From JABIFK01 sp047619225 (GTDB taxonomy: Bacteria; Latescibacterota; UBA2968): 7,897 nt of DNA. This document shows positions 6,454-7,897 of the stretch, in pieces. A model generated the notes under the pieces. It saw only the letters and a list, made by a program, of their open reading frames with translations. It made no database searches and had not been told where the DNA came from. The DNA lies in contig JBLHJX010000255.1 of NCBI GenBank assembly GCA_047619225.1, forward strand, positions 1-7,897, written 5' to 3'. The translations under genes were made by a program, and so were the position numbers. Every line of letters starts with the position of its first letter. Within the stretch, counting starts at the first letter, position 1.

Positions 6454-6511
6454 GACCAAAACCTGTAACTGACCTTATGTCTCATGACCTGCAGACCTAC
6501 GACCCGTAACC
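6454..6511. repeat. degenerate GGTC heptamer repeat in the Ldh2-Gfo spacer
   Basis: On the - strand three adjoining 7-mers, GGTTACG, GGTCGTA and GGTCTGC (complement of 6491-6511), are followed by further GGTC or GGT units at irregular steps down to 6454. A related direct repeat is seen on the + strand, CCTGTAACTGACCT against CCCGTAACCGACTT. The tract occupies about 58 of the 141 bp between the two genes and looks like a decayed tandem array. Confidence 0.55.
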
Positions 6512-6533
6512 GACTTTGCCTATTACGTTGCAC

Positions 6534-7601
6534 TTACAACCACGCATAACCTTCGGTTGGCACGCCGCGCGCATCCGCCGTCTCTTTGATATCCCCTAAG
6601 GTTATATCATTGAGTGGGATGCCCTCTCGACGATAATTCCCTCGCCGAATCGCTTCGGGTTCACCTGGTGCATACAAACGATCTACATTGGGCGCTTTAC
6701 GACTGTGATGAATCTGCTGAATGGCTTTATCCACACGCCCCTTAAACACATCCACTTCTTCAAATGCACTCACCCGAATAGCCGCTACGAAATGCCCGTC
6801 TTCACCTGCATTTGGTCCCTCTTCCATATTGCCCAATTCAGTGCCATAACTTGCCCCCGACAACATTGAAGACAAAATCCCCATAATCAATGCCAGCGAC
6901 ACGCCTTTAAATGCACCAATAGGCAAAAGTAATCCGTCTATCGCTTCTGTAGGGTCTGTCGTGGGCACACCCTCTTTATCGGCAGCCCACCCTTCGGGCA
7001 ACGTCAATCCCTTTTGCTGGTACACACGAATCTTACCGTGTGCGGTACCACTAAATGCCGCATCAAAAACAATGGGCGCCTCCTCTCCAGCGGGAATGGC
7101 AAAAGCCAACGGATTAATACCCAATATCCGCTCTGCCCCACCCCACGGTGCCATTGTAGGCAATGCATTGGTGGTGGCAATGCCAATCATATCATGTTCC
7201 AGTGGCATACGTGCAAAATACGCCATTGCCCCACAGTGATTACTCCCACGCACACCCGCGGCAGCCATTCCAATATCTTTGGCCCGAGCAATCACCTGCT
7301 GCATGGCAAAAGACGCACCGATCTGACCCATCGTATTGTTCCCATCCACCACCAAACACGCCCCCTCATCTTTCACCACACTCGGACGTCCTTTGGGATC
7401 CACCCCATCCACAGTCAGCTTCTTTGTATACTCTGGCACCCGCAAAACACCATGAGAATGCACACCGCTCAAATCGGCATCCACCAACGAATCGGCCAAC
7501 AAATGCGCATCTTCGGTAGACATGCCACATGTTTCAAAAACCGCTTGTGACAGTGCCAATAACTCTTTTGGATCAACGCGTGTTTCGCCGTCTACCTCCA
7601 T
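6534..7601 (-). CDS. Ldh2-family malate/L-lactate-type dehydrogenase
   Basis: This is a 355-residue cytoplasmic NAD(P)-dependent oxidoreductase of the Ldh2 family (malate, lactate, ureidoglycolate and 2,3-diketogulonate reductases; Pfam Ldh_2). It interconverts 2-hydroxy and 2-keto acids. Visible marks, numbered from the chosen Met: GVHSHGVLRVPEY (46-58) with conserved His and Arg, GVRGSNHCGAMAYF (116-129) with the family His, TNALPTMAPWGG and LGINPLAFAIP (144-170), HGKIRVYQQKG, and the GAFKG lysine motif (229-233) followed by the hydrophobic helix SLALIMGILSSML. Length is normal. The ATG at 7601 is preferred to an upstream in-frame TTG at 7613, because GGGAG (7607-7611) lies 5 nt before it. 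It begins 19 bp after the stop of the MBL-fold gene, so the two are probably co-transcribed. In this context it may handle the keto-acid product of sugar breakdown; which acid is unknown. Confidence 0.9.
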   Translation of the reverse strand: MEVDGETRVDPKELLALSQAVFETCGMSTEDAHLLADSLVDADLSGVHSHGVLRVPEYTKKLTVDGVDPKGRPSVVKDEGACLVVDGNNTMGQIGASFAMQQVIARAKDIGMAAAGVRGSNHCGAMAYFARMPLEHDMIGIATTNALPTMAPWGGAERILGINPLAFAIPAGEEAPIVFDAAFSGTAHGKIRVYQQKGLTLPEGWAADKEGVPTTDPTEAIDGLLLPIGAFKGVSLALIMGILSSMLSGASYGTELGNMEEGPNAGEDGHFVAAIRVSAFEEVDVFKGRVDKAIQQIHHSRKAPNVDRLYAPGEPEAIRRGNYRREGIPLNDITLGDIKETADARGVPTEGYAWL

Positions 7602-7606
7602 AATCA

Positions 7607-7611
7607 CTCCC
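7607..7611 (-). promoter_or_regulatory. ribosome binding site fixing the Ldh2 start
   Basis: GGGAG on the - strand lies 5 nt before the ATG at 7601 and overlaps the alternative TTG codon at 7611-7613. This makes the TTG start unlikely. Confidence 0.7.
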
Positions 7612-7620
7612 AATTAGAAA

Positions 7621-7897
7621 TTAACCGACCTGTTCCTCTCCTACAATCTTATCTACTGTATTGCGATGTCGTTTTGGCATGCCATTTCGGTCTATTGGCA
7701 AGCGATCACCAATATATGATTTATAGTCCACTGCTTCAGCCGCTGCTACCGCATCTTTTCCTGAAGCCAACTCTTTTTGAACCCGATCCCGCACGGCAGC
7801 CAAATACCCAACTTGCCATTGCAACCAATCTTGAACGCGATCCTTGCCATGCAAAGTCTCGCCATGCCCAGGAACAAGAATCTCAATATCCACATCC
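7621..7897 (-). CDS. C-terminal part of an MBL-fold metallohydrolase (partial)
   Basis: The frame is open through the right edge of the window, so only about 91 C-terminal residues are present and the true start lies outside. The segment begins with IEILVPGHGE, the Gly-His-Gly motif that supplies one of the last metal ligands in many metallo-beta-lactamase-fold hydrolases. It continues with a helical tail (VQDWLQWQVGYLAAVRDRVQ) and ends HRNTVDKIVGEEQVG. The helical tail after a PGHG motif fits GloB-like or quinoprotein-relay-like MBL proteins. The HxHxDH signature that would prove the family is not in the window. It ends 19 bp before the Ldh2 start and is probably in the same transcript. Confidence 0.72.
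   Translation of the reverse strand, partial: DVDIEILVPGHGETLHGKDRVQDWLQWQVGYLAAVRDRVQKELASGKDAVAAAEAVDYKSYIGDRLPIDRNGMPKRHRNTVDKIVGEEQVG

Noticed and set aside
7014..7550. A 178-codon + strand frame opposite the Ldh2 gene
   Set aside because: It is rich in His, Cys and Arg, as expected of a shadow frame; the - strand gene has clear family motifs and a ribosome binding site.

Overview
The window is bacterial chromosomal DNA of intermediate G+C. On the + strand it has one large membrane transporter. Opposed to it, on the - strand, are two tRNA genes and a row of five genes of sugar/carboxylate type. A ThuA-like protein, a Gfo/Idh/MocA oxidoreductase, a xylose-isomerase-like TIM barrel and an Ldh2-family dehydrogenase occurring together is typical of sugar-degrading, uncultured or environmental lineages such as Poribacteria, Latescibacteria or Planctomycetota. 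That placement is inferred from gene content only; no marker gene here fixes the phylum.

Layout. Positions 1-488 hold no convincing gene, but contain a perfect 26-bp palindrome and a sigma70-like promoter. Positions 489-2708 (+) encode a 739-residue SulP anion transporter with a STAS domain and a degenerate cyclic-nucleotide-binding-like domain. Positions 2709-3138 are gene-free apart from a 109-bp inverted-repeat element resembling a MITE. Positions 3139-3542 (-) are a compact tRNA unit, tRNA-Cys(GCA) then tRNA-Leu(UAA). Each gene has its own TTGACA-N17-TATTTT promoter, with one hairpin between the genes and an intrinsic terminator at the end.

Positions 3693-7897 (-) hold, in transcription order, the end of an MBL-fold hydrolase (cut by the window edge), an Ldh2-family malate/lactate-type dehydrogenase, a Gfo/Idh/MocA oxidoreductase, a sugar phosphate isomerase/epimerase-like TIM barrel, and a ThuA-like protein. 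The first two are 19 bp apart and probably co-transcribed. The others are separated by 93-180 bp, so a single transcript is plausible but not shown. Together they look like a catabolic set for an oxidised sugar or polyol: NAD(P)-dependent oxidation to a keto-sugar, aldose/ketose isomerisation or lyase-type chemistry on the TIM barrel, and reduction or oxidation of a 2-keto or 2-hydroxy acid. The substrate cannot be read from sequence.

No clearly new system is visible. The most noteworthy non-coding signals are short 7-nt-periodic tandem repeats, different in sequence, in all three long spacers of the - strand cluster, the MITE-like element downstream of the transporter, and the duplicated tRNA promoters.
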